Shown here: positions 36,603-48,703 of the stretch, piece after piece
Layout: each line of letters begins with the position of its first letter
Position numbering within the stretch: the stretch's first letter is position 1
Assembly (NCBI GenBank): GCA_950022295.1
Contig: OX465595.1
Location: 119,600,270-119,664,269, forward strand
DNA length: 64,000 nucleotides
DNA from: Bromus sterilis
Lineage: Eukaryota; Streptophyta; Magnoliopsida; Poales; Poaceae
Direction: 5' to 3'
Position numbers and translations under genes: made by a program
Notes under the pieces: generated by a model
The model's input: only the letters and a program-made list of their open reading frames with translations
Databases searched by the model: none
Told to the model about the DNA's origin: nothing

Positions 36603-39127
36603 ATGAGCCTTCCCCACGAGTGCCAATCAAGCAAGGCATGCCGTCTTTTCCTCTTGGCGTGCCTCGGCCCGTTGTTTGCCGGTGCCGATGCTGCTGCTCC
36701 GCCGGCAACATTCGTCTTCGGAGACTCGCTCGTGGACGCCGGCAACAATAACTACATCGTCACCTTGTCCCGGGCGAACTATGCCCCCAACGGCATCGAT
36801 TTCCACGGCCACCGGCCCACCGGCCGGTACACCAACGGCCGGACCATCGTCGACATATTAGGTGATCGACACACATTTGGCTCCTTAATTTACTTGAGCT
36901 TTACTGTCACGTCGCCTCCATTCTCGGTGCAGAACAGGTAGCAAATGTGTGTGTTTCATTTGTGAAGTTTGGTGTTTCAGGGCAAGAGTTGGGGCTGGGA
37001 GGGCTCCTGCCGCCGTACATGGACCCAAACACCACCGGCGACGTCCTATTCAGAGGCGTCAACTACGCGTCTGGCGGCGCAGGCATCCTGAACCAGACCG
37101 GGACCATCTTCGTCAGTATGCTAAACTCCTCGTTCTTTTTTGTATCAACATCCTTCTCGTTTCTCCTATTCATCAACGTGTCCCGTGTAAGCTGAGAGTG
37201 AGAGGTTTCGAGATGATCATTGCTTCCGCGTGGGGCGTTCTCCGAAAGCTTGTGTTTCTGCGTGAATGTACATCTAGTAATAGTACAGACTTTAGTTAAT
37301 CCATATCCCAGCCATTTCATAGCTGGTGTAAATTTCAGTTCCGGCAGTTTGTGAACGAATTTTCCGTAATTAAGCTTGTGTACTGGTAGGAAATGCAAGA
37401 TTTTTGATTGACTACTACGGTTGAATTTTGGACAGGGTGGGCGTATAAACCTGGACGCCCAGATCGACAACTACGCCGCCAACCGGCGAGACATGATCAC
37501 GGGGCGCGGGGAGGTGGCGGCGGTGAGCGTGCTTCGGGGCGCGCTCTTCTCGGTCACCATGGGCTCCAACGACTTCATCAACAACTACCTCCTCCCCATC
37601 CTGTCGGCGCCGGAGCGCGTCGTGACGCCGCCGGAGACCTTCATCAACGGCATGATCTTCAAGTACCGGCAGCAGCTCATTGTGAGTGCCAACAAACACA
37701 TCAACACCTTCAGTTCGTCGTTCTGATTAAATCATTCTAGAGCTTGCATTTGCAGACAAGGGCGGAGCTAGAGGGTGGACAGGGTGGGCCGCGGCCCACC
37801 CTGGGATTTTGGACCAGGTTGTACCTCTACGCATTAGAGATGGGCCAGAGAAAAATAAAAACTCAATATGTCCCATATCTAGCTAGCCCTAGAAGAAATG
37901 CACGCAGCTGTTCGGGCCACCCCTGCTCCTCCTGACCTAGCTGGCTCCCTGGCTCCTTTTTCTTCTGCGTCTCGCCGCCGCTGACCTCGCCGGACGTCTT
38001 TCCTGCCTGCCTCACCGTCCTAGGAGCGGAGGAGATGATTTCTTCTCCGTCTTACCCGCCCAACGCTCGTAGCCTCCGCGCATCCGCGGCTCCCACCGCC
38101 CTGTGTGGTTGTGCCCATGCCCAGGTGCGGCAAGGAAGTAACCGACAATGCCCAGTGGCACACTACCTGGCGGGCGCCGGGCGGTGGCTGTTACCCCTGC
38201 AAGCCAGTGCCGGCAGCCCAATCCGCACTTGGGCACTCTGCTAATTTTCGATCTGAGGCATTGCCCATTTCCCTTTTTTATTTACGGCTTGCTAATTGAT
38301 ATCCATTCCAATGTTGTGCATATGTATAATTGTTCTATAATGGAACAGACTATGTGCAAACGTGTATATGTTCCAGTCTGTTTCATTATGTGTAAACTGA
38401 GATTTAATTAAGAATTCTATTATGTTTGTAAGGACATATTGATCAATTTATATGTGGTAATTAGTTAGAAGGTTCACATGTTATATTTGTTGTCAATTGT
38501 TTTGGACCATTCTGTTTTCAAATCCTAGCTCCGCCACTGTTTGCAGAGGCTGTACCTTCTGGACGCGCGCAAGATCGTGGTGGCGAACGTGGGGCCAATC
38601 GGCTGCATCCCGTACCTGAGGGACACCATGACCACCGGGACCGGCACCGGCACGGCGTGCGCCGAGCTCCCGAACCAGCTGGCCCAGTCCTTCAACCGCA
38701 AGCTGCGCGGCGTGGTGACCGAGCTGGGCGCCAGCCTCGGCGGCTCGCGGTTCGTCTACGCCGACGTCTACCGCATCGTCTCCGACATCATCGCTAACTA
38801 CGAATCCCACGGTACCCTGCATCACTCGTCGCATCGATTGACCGGACGGCGAACAAGAACCCTGACTCGTCGATCGGGTTTGCTTGTGTGTGTGTAGGGT
38901 TCGAGGTGGCGGACTCGGCGTGCTGCTACGCGGGCGGGCGGTTCGGCGGGCTGCTGCCGTGTGGGCCAACGTCGCGGTACTGCGGCGACAGGTCCAAGTA
39001 CGTGTTCTGGGACGCCTACCACCCCAGCGACGCCGCCAACGCGCTCATAGCTCGCCGCATCCTCGACGGCGACCCGGCGGACATCTCCCCCGTCAACGTG
39101 CGCCAGCTGCTCTTCGACGATGCTTAG
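36603..39127 (+). CDS. GDSL esterase/lipase, secreted, five exons
   Basis: Exons 36603-36861, 36981-37111, 37436-37681, 38547-38811 and 38898-39127 join in frame to 376 codons; every intron is GT...AG. The product is a GDSL/SGNH serine hydrolase acting on ester bonds; the substrate cannot be told from sequence. Residues 1-31 look like a signal peptide, so the protein is probably secreted. Block I is FVFGDSLVDAGNNNY with nucleophile Ser42; block II has Gly in NYASGGAGI (114-122); block III is GSND (173-176); block V is DAYH with Asp339 and His342. Length is usual for plant family members. Exon 2 ends at the less common donor GTCAGT, chosen because it keeps IF|GGRINLDAQID in frame. Intron 3 (37682-38546) carries a 783-bp hAT insert at its acceptor. 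Without it the intron would be 74 bp. All catalytic residues are present, so the gene looks intact if intron 3 is still spliced. Confidence 0.92.
37757..38539. mobile_element. hAT-type element at the 3' splice site of GDSL intron 3
   Basis: 783 bp, ends CAAGGGCGGAGCTAGAG / CAGTGGCGGAGCTAGGA in inverted orientation, with a perfect eight-base duplication TTTGCAGA at 37749-37756 and 38540-38547. The duplicated target is the splice acceptor itself (TTTGCAG|A). It has no transposase frame, so it is non-autonomous. Confidence 0.92.
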
Positions 39128-39950
39128 GATATGTAATTTTCCGTTAGGATTAAGAATCCTGGAAGATAGCAGTAGCAATAAGGGATATTTTACAGTAGCA
39201 GGGGAGGAGTAGTATATGTGTAATCTCACCGTTGGTTCTATAGGGTATAATTGACAAATTATAATGACTGTTTAGTTTTGGTAAGTGCATTAACATTCGC
39301 TGCTTTTCCTTTTTATGGTAGATGCATTAACACTGCCTTTTTCTTTTGGTAAGTGTGTCAATCATTGATTAAAACATAATTTCTTTCTCGTGCGTATATT
39401 ACAAGTACAGATGGTCTTGGGTCCATTCATTCCGATATATAGGATTATGGGCACGCCCCTCTTATGCTTACATTATTTCTTTGGTAATTCTTTTTCACTT
39501 ATCTGGTCATCTTAATGAGTGGTGCACGCACACTTTGTACCCAAAAAAATCGCCCAACACCACTCATGGCTCGCGCCGCATGAGGATGCGGCCGCCATAT
39601 TGCTTGAAGCTCCTTTGTCGTCACGACTCCTTCTGCGCGCACCACCACCAACCCCACTGCTCGACGCACGAGCGCGCCAACTCGCCCGTCGTGCCGTGGT
39701 GCGCCGATCTGGCGGGGTCGCCCCTTGTCGGCTCCTAAGCACGGGGAAAGAGCCCCGCCACCGTTGGCTCCAGTCGGGCTTTGCCCAGATGAGTGTTGTG
39801 GTGGCGGTGAGAGGAGCGGGGGAGAAAGGAGGGGGTTGACGGTACAGGATTTAGGGTTTTCCCGGGGCGATTCGAGGGAAGGGCTTCTTTTTACACACAG
39901 TTTATCCATACGATCATCTCATGATCGGTTCATATGTTCAAACCTATTCT
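39128..39950. other. GDSL 3' flank and GC-rich gene-like stretch
   Basis: 39128-39480 is AT-rich and holds the probable 3' UTR (an AATAAG at about 39176 could serve as a poly(A) signal). 39510-39860 is GC-rich with short frames on both strands (for example 39499-39909 minus). None has a recognisable domain, and I do not call a gene. Confidence 0.5.
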
Positions 39951-42900
39951 AGGACCAACTCCAATCGCACGATCTAAATGGATGCGCGTTTTTTCGCGTT
40001 TTGTCTGTTTTGGTCAGTTGTGCGGACACACGTGTCCATTTTTTGCCTCTCAGTTGTACGGGCACTGTGACGCCCTCGATTTACGATCATGTACAGTAAT
40101 CATACACGCAGGGTACATGATCGAGATCAAGGTGCCACGATGAGAATATCACAGCACAACACTAAACACAAAAGGATAAACCAAATATATTACAATGAAG
40201 GGGGGTCACACGGACCCGAATACATAAGTCATACAATCATAATATCTGAGTACAGACATAGTTAGTCAAGTTTTGCCTTAAGAAGGCTAGCACAAATAAC
40301 ATCAGAGGTACAGATCGAAAAGGCGAGGCCTCCTGCCTGGGATCCACCGAATTACTCCTAGTCAACGGGAACTCGACGTCGTAGTAGGCTCCTCCTGGAA
40401 TCTCCTGCTCCTGGGCTCCAACGTTGACTGCAGCGGCCGATCAGGCAAAGCGAAAAGGGGAAATAAAGCAAGGGTGAGTATCTAGCATACCCGCGAGTCT
40501 TACGTCCGCTACTAAGCATTGATGCATGTATCAAATGGAAAAGGGAGGCTGTATATAGTGGACTGCAAGGTAGAAATCAGAATAAGGGGAAGAAGCTAGG
40601 CCTATCGAAGACTAGCATCTTCCGACGAGTCTTGCAGCATGAGGTAAGAATCAGCCAACATTTTATATAAAGCATAAAGTAACAATGCAGCAGAAGTTGC
40701 TGCAGCATTGTATAATAATAAGTTGTAATAATTAGCAATGCCTCCGAGTTCCCCTCCTCGACATCCCCGCGAGGAAGAAAACCCGGAACCAACAGTTTAA
40801 TAGTAATAGTTTGTAGTGATAGGATCTGGCTTCAGCATAAAGCGTCCTGTTACCGTGGACACGGCTATCGATAGATTAATCTTCCCTGCAGGGGTGCACT
40901 AGTGTGACACTACACGCTCGGATCTCCAGGGTGGCGTACACCTGGTTAGGGAGCACCCCACCGAGGCTATCCGACACAACGCAGTCCATCCTACGACTCA
41001 TCAGAGAGGTCCCCGCCGGTCTACAGCCCTAAGTGCAAGGGGGTCATGGGCCTACCACCCCTCGCCCTCCGGGTCGTTGCGAGGAGGGTGAATTCCAACG
41101 CCGCAGCGCGATCCGTCCCTGCCGCTTCAGAGCTTTCGAACGAGGCTACATTGCGGAGGCGCCCAAACGCGTAATCCCACGTATAGGTAGTGCGTACAAA
41201 CCAAAAGGCTACTCAAGTCATCCGCCGAACCCGTTAAGCATTTTATTAATTTTCTGTCGAGACAACCGTTATCGTTGCCCCTTACTGAATGAGTCGCGGA
41301 TAACGACAGCAGTCAGGACCACCAGTAACGTCGGTGCCTGCCCTGTCGTCCCACCAACTCGTGCGGTTACCAACAAGGTGAACCGTCTCCTTACCTTGTC
41401 TTGCGTTTGCTCCGAAGAGCTCGACTTTCGTACAACAGGAAATCCTTCGGCCACGAACAGTACCAGGCCCGCCGCACACTGGTGGAATACACCTGACCTG
41501 TTGTTCCGCTAAGATAACCTGCGCGGGCACCGTTGGGTCACCCGACTCCTTACCTGTAAGGACAACCGTGGTTCAGTACCCTAGGACGGCTATACATAGT
41601 CAGCAACGAGTGGAGTACAAGGATTACTCCTCGATAGCTCACACTCAATGTGGCTCGGCAGAGCCGGGGTAGGGGCCTGAAGCGGTGTCTTCTCTGAACC
41701 GTACCTGTAGCAGTTGTAATGTATCGTATCCGCATTCACTCCCAGAGTGAACACGACCCGCTATCTAATCCTATTGACTAACAATGTGCAGGGTTCACTG
41801 TTGAATATAATATAATTATAAGGCAGTATAGGATAAAAGAAGGTACATCAAGGGTGACAATGACAGGCTATGCAATTGAATAGGATTGTAACGTAGCAAC
41901 AGCAATGCCTAGTGCAAGAAAGTACGGAAAGATAGGCGATATATGGGGAAGGGAATGGCTCTGCTTTCCTGTAAACTCGACGGTAGAGGTACGGTCGTCG
42001 ACGAAGTAGTCGATCACAGGGGCATTAGCAGCAGACGTCGAGACTATCGGACAATAAAAGAGGGGGGAGAAACAATAAATACACAGCAATGATAGCAATA
42101 CAAATACAAGATAGGACATATGAAATGTTAACGATGCTCTAACGTTGTACGATACACATTGCTCGGAACGGAAATTCATCCGGGGATGAACTGCCAGTTC
42201 CGAGTGATTATCGGACAGGGTGTCCGGAGGGGGAAATATCATGCCGGAGGTGTCATGGACATCCGACAAACAGGTGAAGGGTGTATCCGTGTTAGTTGAT
42301 CCATTCTAAACAACTTTCGTGTTCAGAATAAATTCATTCGGGGAGTTTTACGGTATCGGGCAATTATCAGACAGATGGCCCGGAGGGGGGGGGATGTCGA
42401 TGTTCGTTGTGTTAGAGGGGGGTTGTGGGTATACGGTTAGCGTATTCTTAACCGTTATATTTTTCTTATCAAATTTCATGTATAAAGTTTTTGAATCAGA
42501 CTTACGGTTTAAAAGATATTGATTTTTGAAGTTTAAATCAATTTAATAGATTTTCTGGATTTAATTTAATCAATTAAACAGACATTATCCAAAAGGAATC
42601 TTTGACTGGGTCAAAGCTGACAGAGGGGACCCATCTGTAAGGTTGACTGGTCAACTGACCAGTGGGGGCCCACTGTCATAGACTTGGAGGCTAACAAGGT
42701 TTATTTTAATCTAACATTTAATTATCAGAGAGTGGGCTCCACATGTCATAGATACTACACAACTAACAGTTTAGTTATATTTTAAACAGATGCTTAAGTG
42801 AGGTGGGACCCATATGTCAGTGGGTTAGGAGTGGGTTAGTGCTCACAGGGGGTTAGTCGGGGCTAGCTCATGGCGTGCCCACGCCCGCAACCAGAGGCAC

Positions 42901-44582
42901 GGCAGCCACGGCTGGGAGGCACTCCGGCTAGGGGGGGGGGCACGACGGGAGCGTGGGAGGCCAGCAGCCTCCCTGGCCGGTGGCGGCGCAGCCGTGCGGG
43001 GGCACGCGCGCGCGAGCGACGTCTGGCTGGGCGCGGTTACAGTTTGAACAGGGGCAGCGAGGAGCTCGCGCTCCATGGCAATGGCGGCCGGGCGAAGCTG
43101 ACTGGGATGAGGGGGGCGGCCAGGGGAGCTTACGGGGGGGGGGGAGGGGAGTGGTCTGGCCGGGAAGGGTCGCGGCAGCCGGAGGGGGCGGAGGAGGCCG
43201 GGGAGGCCGGAGTTGGGGGCGGCCGGGCGGTGCACTCGGGGCGGAGGGGGCGCGGCGCCGTGGGCGTGAAGCTCGGGGGCGGGCTCCGTGCTGCGGAGGA
43301 GGGCAGCCGGCGGCTCTGGGGGGGCTCTAGGTTTTTTTTATTATTAATATTATTATTTTAATTTCTTTTTGCAATTCTTTTAACAACTTAGACATTATTG
43401 AAAAATGTTTAAAGTGTCTCTAAATTAATAAGGCACTGCATAACAGTGCCACAAAAGTTTTTGCAACTAAATAAATTCATTTGATATTTCTTTTAATTAT
43501 TAAATGACTAAAACGGGCAATTCAAGCTACGGTTTTAGTTATTTGAATTATTTGGTAGTTCGATAAATCACCACAACTATACCAACATGGACCATTGAAT
43601 ATTTGTGAATTATTAAAAGTAGTTTCATAATTTTTGGGCAAAGTTTAATCTGCAGCATAGTTTTTAATATTTAACCAAAAGCATTTCAAGCTTTGATTGA
43701 TTTCAAAAGAATTGGGTTGGACTTTGTTTTGATCCACGATGAACAAGGTCCAAGATCACATTGCTTTTGAAATATCACCCAACATGATCATTGAAAGGAA
43801 GAATGCAAAAGGTGATCAAAGTGAAATTAGCAACAGTGATTTGACTGTAGCAAAAGGATTACTGTTCCAACAACAGTGATTACTGTTACAAGATCTGAGG
43901 GCGTTACAGGCACCCAACGCGACCATACGGCAAATTAAGAAAAAACTAATTAAATATGTGGTCAAAGTATATAAACTAACTAAAACACAATCCAAAGTGC
44001 GCAATAAATCTTAAATTAAAAACATAAAACTAAAACGGTCGCGACCGACAGATCTAGGCATCGCCGCCACCGTCGTGTTTGTCTTCGTCATCATCGATGA
44101 TGTCAATGAAGGCGGGGCCTGCACCCAATGAAGGCGTTGAGGTTGGCGAAGGGGCGTGCCGACAACCAGAGGAAGACAACACTTCGTTGTTGTGGCGGCC
44201 ACTGCACCACCATTTCTTCGGAATCTTCTCATCAGCGGTGGCGCTACTATTGGGTGGGGGGAGGCAGTGGGCGAGGAGTGGATAGGGGCCTATGAGACAA
44301 ACCGACCACGATCGTAGTCATATTAAAAGGACCACCCGGGTAATTGCCTAGTGGATCATTTGCGGACGTGATCGAAGGGTCAGCGGGTGGACGCAAAGGA
44401 CGCGCGGCGCCTCCGCTCGATGTCTGCGCCACCACATTTTGAGCGTAAATGTGTCGGCGTGGAAACCGGGCGAACGCACACAGGTTTTTACACTTGGATC
44501 GTCGCATTGACTGTGATTTTTTGCGGGCGCGACCCAAACGAACGCTCGCGGGCAAAATACGTCGCATCGTTAGAGTTGACCT
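39951..44582. mobile_element. D1: TIR DNA transposon split by solo LTR S2
   Basis: Left end GGACCAACTCCAATCGCAC (from 39952) and right end, reversed, GGTCAACTCTAACGATGCG form imperfect terminal inverted repeats. Excluding S2 and one GGCAC copy the element is about 0.78 kb (39951-40065 plus 43914-44582). The subterminal GCGGAC/GCGCG-rich sequence is typical of Triticeae non-autonomous DNA elements. The superfamily is unclear because the flanking duplication is not resolved. Short frames inside (44079-44285, 44247-44612) are not supported as genes. Confidence 0.55.
40066..43908 (+). mobile_element. S2: 3.84-kb solo LTR, Sukkula-like
   Basis: Starts TGTGACGCCCTCGAT and ends GGGCGTTACA, with a perfect five-base duplication GGCAC at 40061-40065 and 43909-43913. 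It lacks an internal region, coding capacity and a second LTR, so it is a solo LTR of an unusually long type, as known for LARD-like families. A GC-rich core (about 42870-43330) and an AT-rich tail match the layout of S1. ORFs such as 42870-43361 are compositional artefacts. Confidence 0.88.
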
Positions 44583-44766
44583 AAAGAAATTGTTCATAAA
44601 CTTCACCGCCATACTCCATGATTTTGTAGCCCTAGCAATCGATTACCGTGACTGATAGTCCTAGCTTAGAATCGTACTATGTGAGCCTAGCTAGAACCAT
44701 GCTATTTCCCACAACTTTTTTTTCAATATTTATCTTTGAACTGTCAAAATTATTTGTTAACACTAA

Positions 44767-45428
44767 GGAGGTGTTTGTTTCATAGATTTTTGCCCCGCAC
44801 CTGTTTACACCGGAAACTGAAAACGTTACTTGCGTTTGTTTATTCCAGACCGTAATCGTATACCGCTGTAAACAGGTCCAGGTTAGTTATTGATCGATAC
44901 CTCGCATCCCTCATCGGTAACGATTGGATTACTGATCATCGTTCTCCCCACGATCCCCTACTCTTCTGAGCGGCGTCGCCTCCCCGACCCCTTCCAGTCC
45001 AGCGACGCCGCCTCCCAGACCCCGTCGGCCTCCCTTCATACTTCCCCCGTCTTCTTCAGCGGCGACTGGCTGCGCGCATGCTCGAAGACAGCGGCGGCGC
45101 ATAAGATCAGAGCGGCCGGCGGCGGCGCACAAAATCCGAGCAATCGACGGCGCTTGCTTATGCGGACAGCCGACGAAGCTTCAGATCGGGAACGACGGCC
45201 GGCGGCGCCTGCTTTCGAGAAGAGCCGGTGGGGCTTGGGATACGACGGCCAAGAAAAAGCAGCCATGGACGGGAATGGTACGGGCCGAACAAGAGTATAG
45301 TGATGGTAGATCGATTCCTTTACGTGAACGAGCCAAACAAACTTGGAAAAAATGGTTACCATTCCTATAACATTCGTCATCTGATTACGTTACCGTTGCT
45401 GTTACCTTTTATGTTGCCAAACACCTCC
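44767..45428. mobile_element. Tourist-like (PIF/Harbinger) element with GC-rich interior
   Basis: 662 bp with inverted ends GGAGGTGTTTGTTTCATAG / GGAGGTGTTTGGCAACATA and a perfect TAA duplication (44764-44766, 45429-45431). The middle (44940-45290) is GC-rich, unlike the AT-rich ends, and supports overlapping open frames. No transposase motif was seen. Confidence 0.8.
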
Positions 45429-45431
45429 TAA

Positions 45432-46257
45432 TTAGCATTTGATACTAATTCCAAGTTATTATTTTTTCAGTGCCGTTTGTTGTTGTTGTTATATACACGT
45501 AATGGTTAGAGTTTCCTTGCTATGATGAATAAAATTATGGTAAGTAGATTAAGTCAATGCCGATTAGGCTTGATTTATGTGATTTAATTGTTCTATTCTA
45601 CCAATTCTACCTCTTCAACTCATATACTACTCGTGGTAGATTTCATATACTACTCAGAGAATTAAGTAATATAGGTTAATCTCATCCAATAAATTTAGTA
45701 AATAGAGGGCTGGAATTCATCGGGATGTACCGTAAAAGGTCTCTAGCATAATGCCGTCTTGGAATGGAAGTTGTTCGTCCTATTTCTTCAGTTTGCCTAC
45801 CGCCACTTCTCGGATAATCGATCGCGTGCGTTAATGGTTGCAGTGCAGTATCGTCGAACTCCTCGGATAATCGATCGCGTGCGTCGACAAACCCATGCTG
45901 TGATCTGCCCAAGAAATGCGACCGTAGTTTTTCTCCAACCAAACAAAAGTTGCACTTCACGTCTCCTCGATCTCAGCTGTCTATCGCTTTCCCTTCCGTT
46001 TCCGGGCGCCGTATCTGAGTTTTCTAGATGACACATGACACGTCACCAACCTTATCAGCCTGCCTTTTCCTCGAGAAAAAAAAAAATCGATGTTCTACTC
46101 CTCCTTATCAGGACCACTCTGAATCTTCAGTTCAGTTAGCACATTTTAATCGTCGAAGTCAAGAGGTCGCTTGCACGACACATACAGTCCCAAAGCTGCT
46201 GTCAACCAAATCGAGAAGCTAGCGGCCATCTCGATTTCGCCCACCCAGCTTGATTCG
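45432..46257. other. Upstream region of the enoyl-CoA hydratase gene
   Basis: No gene. A 23-bp direct repeat CTCGGATAATCGATCGCGTG(CGT) occurs at 45809-45831 and 45862-45884. An ACGT core (ACACGTCACC) sits near 46036. I see no convincing TATA box. The transcribed leader probably begins within the last ~150 bases. Confidence 0.5.
45809..45884. repeat. 23-bp direct repeat, 53-bp spacing
   Basis: Two identical 23-base copies about 375-450 bases before the start codon of the hydratase gene, each containing the palindrome CGATCG. Confidence 0.7.
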
Positions 46258-48311
46258 ATGGGCGCCACATCGCCGGACTCCGGCGACCTCATCCTCGTCG
46301 AGCCGGCAAGGCCGGGATCCAAGGTCGCCGTGGTCACCATCAACCGCCCCGATGCGCTGAACGCGCTTACGCGGTCGATGATGGTCTCCCTCACCACGGC
46401 GTTCCGGCAGCTGGACGCCGATGACAGCGTAGCCGCGGTTGTGCTCGCGGCCCGTGGCCGCTCCTTCTGCGCAGGGGTGGACCTCACGGCGGCGGAGGAG
46501 GTCTTCAAGAGCGACGTCAACGACCCCGCCGTTGACACCGTCGCCCAGATGGAGCTCTGCCGAAAGCCCATCGTCGGCGCCGTCGCCGGATTCGCCGTCA
46601 CCGCGGGGTTCGAGATCGCGCTCGCCTGCGATCTCATCGTCGCTGGTCGCTCCGCCAAATTCGTCGACACCCACGCCAAGTGAGCTTTCCTCACACGCTT
46701 CTTCCTCTCATTTTTAAATTAAAATATAACTTATTTTAGAGGAAAATAAATGCAACTTGAGTGCTCCTCAATCTGTTCAATTATTTCTCAGTAGACGAAA
46801 ATAAAATGCTAGTCAAACCCATCTGTGCTTGTGCGTGATCTAGTAGAGAAGAGAAGCCTTTGCTTTCCGGCTGGACCTGCTATGCTCGCGTTGTTTGCAA
46901 GATAGGCAGAAATGGGAAATTTGCTGAAACTGCAAAGACTTTGTAGTTCTGCAATTCAGTATGGGGAGATTTTATAAGTTGGACTTGCTAGTGTTCAAGA
47001 TACTGAAATCCTACATATTTTGTGGACTACCTGAAACTGGGCGTGTTTGCACTGCCCTACAACTTACAAATCCTGCTTGGTTCATGCCATCGCCATCTCA
47101 TCTGCGCGCTTTGCACGTTATTCTCATCAGCCTCTATCCAATCTGATGTAGGTTTGGCATATTTCCTTCTTGGGGTCTTTCACAGAAGCTCTCTCGTCTC
47201 ATCGGGCCAAATAGAGCACGAGAAGTGTCACTAACTTGCATGCCTGTCACTGCTGAAATGGCTGAGAAGTGGGGACTTGTTAACCACATCGTGGAAGATA
47301 GTCAGGTGCTGAGTAAGGCCATAGAGGTCGCCGAGGCCATTGCGAGGAATAACCGCAACTTGGTGGTGCTATACAAGTCAGTTATAAATGATGGGTTTCA
47401 GCTGGACATGAAACACGCTCGAGCTCTTGAAAAGGTGTGAACTCATGAAATGCATGACATAATACTTATCCATGGCTTAAATTACAATCGATATTTGTTG
47501 TCTTAATTCTGTATGTTGCTCAAATTATGTGACTCTAGGTAATCTTGTGAATTTTGAAAGCAGTGTGTTAATGACAAAACTAGGCATAGTTGGTTTGATT
47601 TGGACATTTGGTACACTAGATATATGACATAATATCCATAAAACTGGTTACAGTCTTAAATTCTCTTTGGTACCAATGAACAAGCATTCTATTTAATTTG
47701 TGTTTCCTGATTTTGATCCTTGAAAGCTGGATATGATTTGTTGTACTAGCCCTTATTGGGATTGGAACATTAAAAAGAACTGGAAATTTCTTTATTGCTG
47801 TGTATGTAATATGTATTCAGCTAATGCACCCTTGCTACGGTTCCAGCTAATGCGCCCTTCTCCTCATTAGTCATATTAACGGGCACTAAGATAAATTTGA
47901 GGAAATTGATACCAATCCAGTTAGAGTTGTAAATGCTTCAAATATCACTTTAACAATCCTTGCTTCGTTTTGTGCATACTTTTAACCCCAATATGTTCAT
48001 GAGGAAGTAGGCAGGTGTTACACAATTTGGTGCATTAGGAGTATAGTGCTCTTACAAACATAATATTTAATCTAACATCCTCAACACGTTTACAGTCTTA
48101 AAATTGACAATAGCAAGCTCAAAGAAATGGAAACTGTTCTTATTGTTATTTCCAACTTTTAGTACTCAATGAAGACTCCTCCCTTATCTGAGCATTGCTA
48201 TGGTTTCAGGAAAGAGCTGTCAATTATTATAATGGCATGACAAAGGAGCAATTCGCAAACATGCAGAAGTTTATACAAAGCCGGAGTTCTAAAGCACCTT
48301 CAAAGTTGTAG
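46258..48311 (+). CDS. Peroxisomal enoyl-CoA hydratase (ECHIA-like), three exons
   Basis: Exons 46258-46679, 47152-47434 and 48210-48311 join to 268 codons with GT...AG introns; codon 141 (Lys) is split between exons 1 and 2. The protein belongs to the crotonase superfamily, which adds water to 2-enoyl-CoA in fatty-acid beta-oxidation. Crotonase motifs visible are TINRPDALNALT (28-39), the oxyanion-hole loop GRSFCAGVDL (67-76) and GFAVTAGFEIALACD (111-125), where Glu119 sits at the position of the first catalytic Glu of animal hydratase. The second catalytic Glu is not evident in FGIFPSWGLSQKL, a loop shape I associate with the plant monofunctional ECHIA type. The C-terminus is PSKL, a standard peroxisomal signal (PTS1). 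Exon 1 is much more GC-rich than exons 2-3, a common gradient in grass genes. The upstream ATG at 46171 is in frame, but the 46258 start gives the family's normal length. Confidence 0.92.
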
Positions 48312-48367
48312 ATGCAAGTGCTCTGCATGTATATGCCTTTTATACGGCTCTTGAAAGTGTTCAATTC

Positions 48368-48703
48368 TCAAGTAGTCCTGTTACTGGAAGACCCACGGCG
48401 ATTAACCTTTGAAGTTTCTCCGGGCACACCACCTTTTCCCTTTTTTCCCTGGCTATAAAGAAAATAACATGCCTTATATACCTGTTCATTACGATCGTCC
48501 TTGTTGTTGTCCGCGCACATGCCCTCTAGGGAGTTGCGGGTACATTCCCTTGTAAAATGCAAACTATCAAAATACTTTTCCAGTACATTTTGTTCATGAT
48601 CATGAATTTCTCTAAAATCAGGAACAATGAATATATAAGTTTGAACTATCGGGTTGCGGCCGGACTGATACAATTTGTGAGTTGGCTTAGTTTCATCATC
48701 CAT
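48368..48703 (-). CDS. Hypothetical ORF of 111 codons
   Basis: Open frame from MDDETKPTHKLYQSGRNPIV, with Asp/Glu/Asn-rich composition and no domain, signal peptide or membrane segment. It starts 57 bases beyond, and opposite to, the hydratase stop and so may overlap the hydratase 3' UTR in antisense. Its second half has a TTTTCTTTATAG sequence that could be an intron acceptor, so the real structure may differ. It could also be a gene fragment or chance ORF. Confidence 0.25.
   Translation of the reverse strand: MDDETKPTHKLYQSGRNPIVQTYIFIVPDFREIHDHEQNVLEKYFDSLHFTRECTRNSLEGMCADNNKDDRNEQVYKACYFLYSQGKKGKGGVPGETSKVNRRGSSSNRTT

Noticed and set aside
42870..43361. 163-codon Gly/Arg-rich ORF in S2 as a gene.
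   Set aside because: It lies in the GC-rich core of an LTR, has open frames on both strands and no domain or collinear frame in S1.
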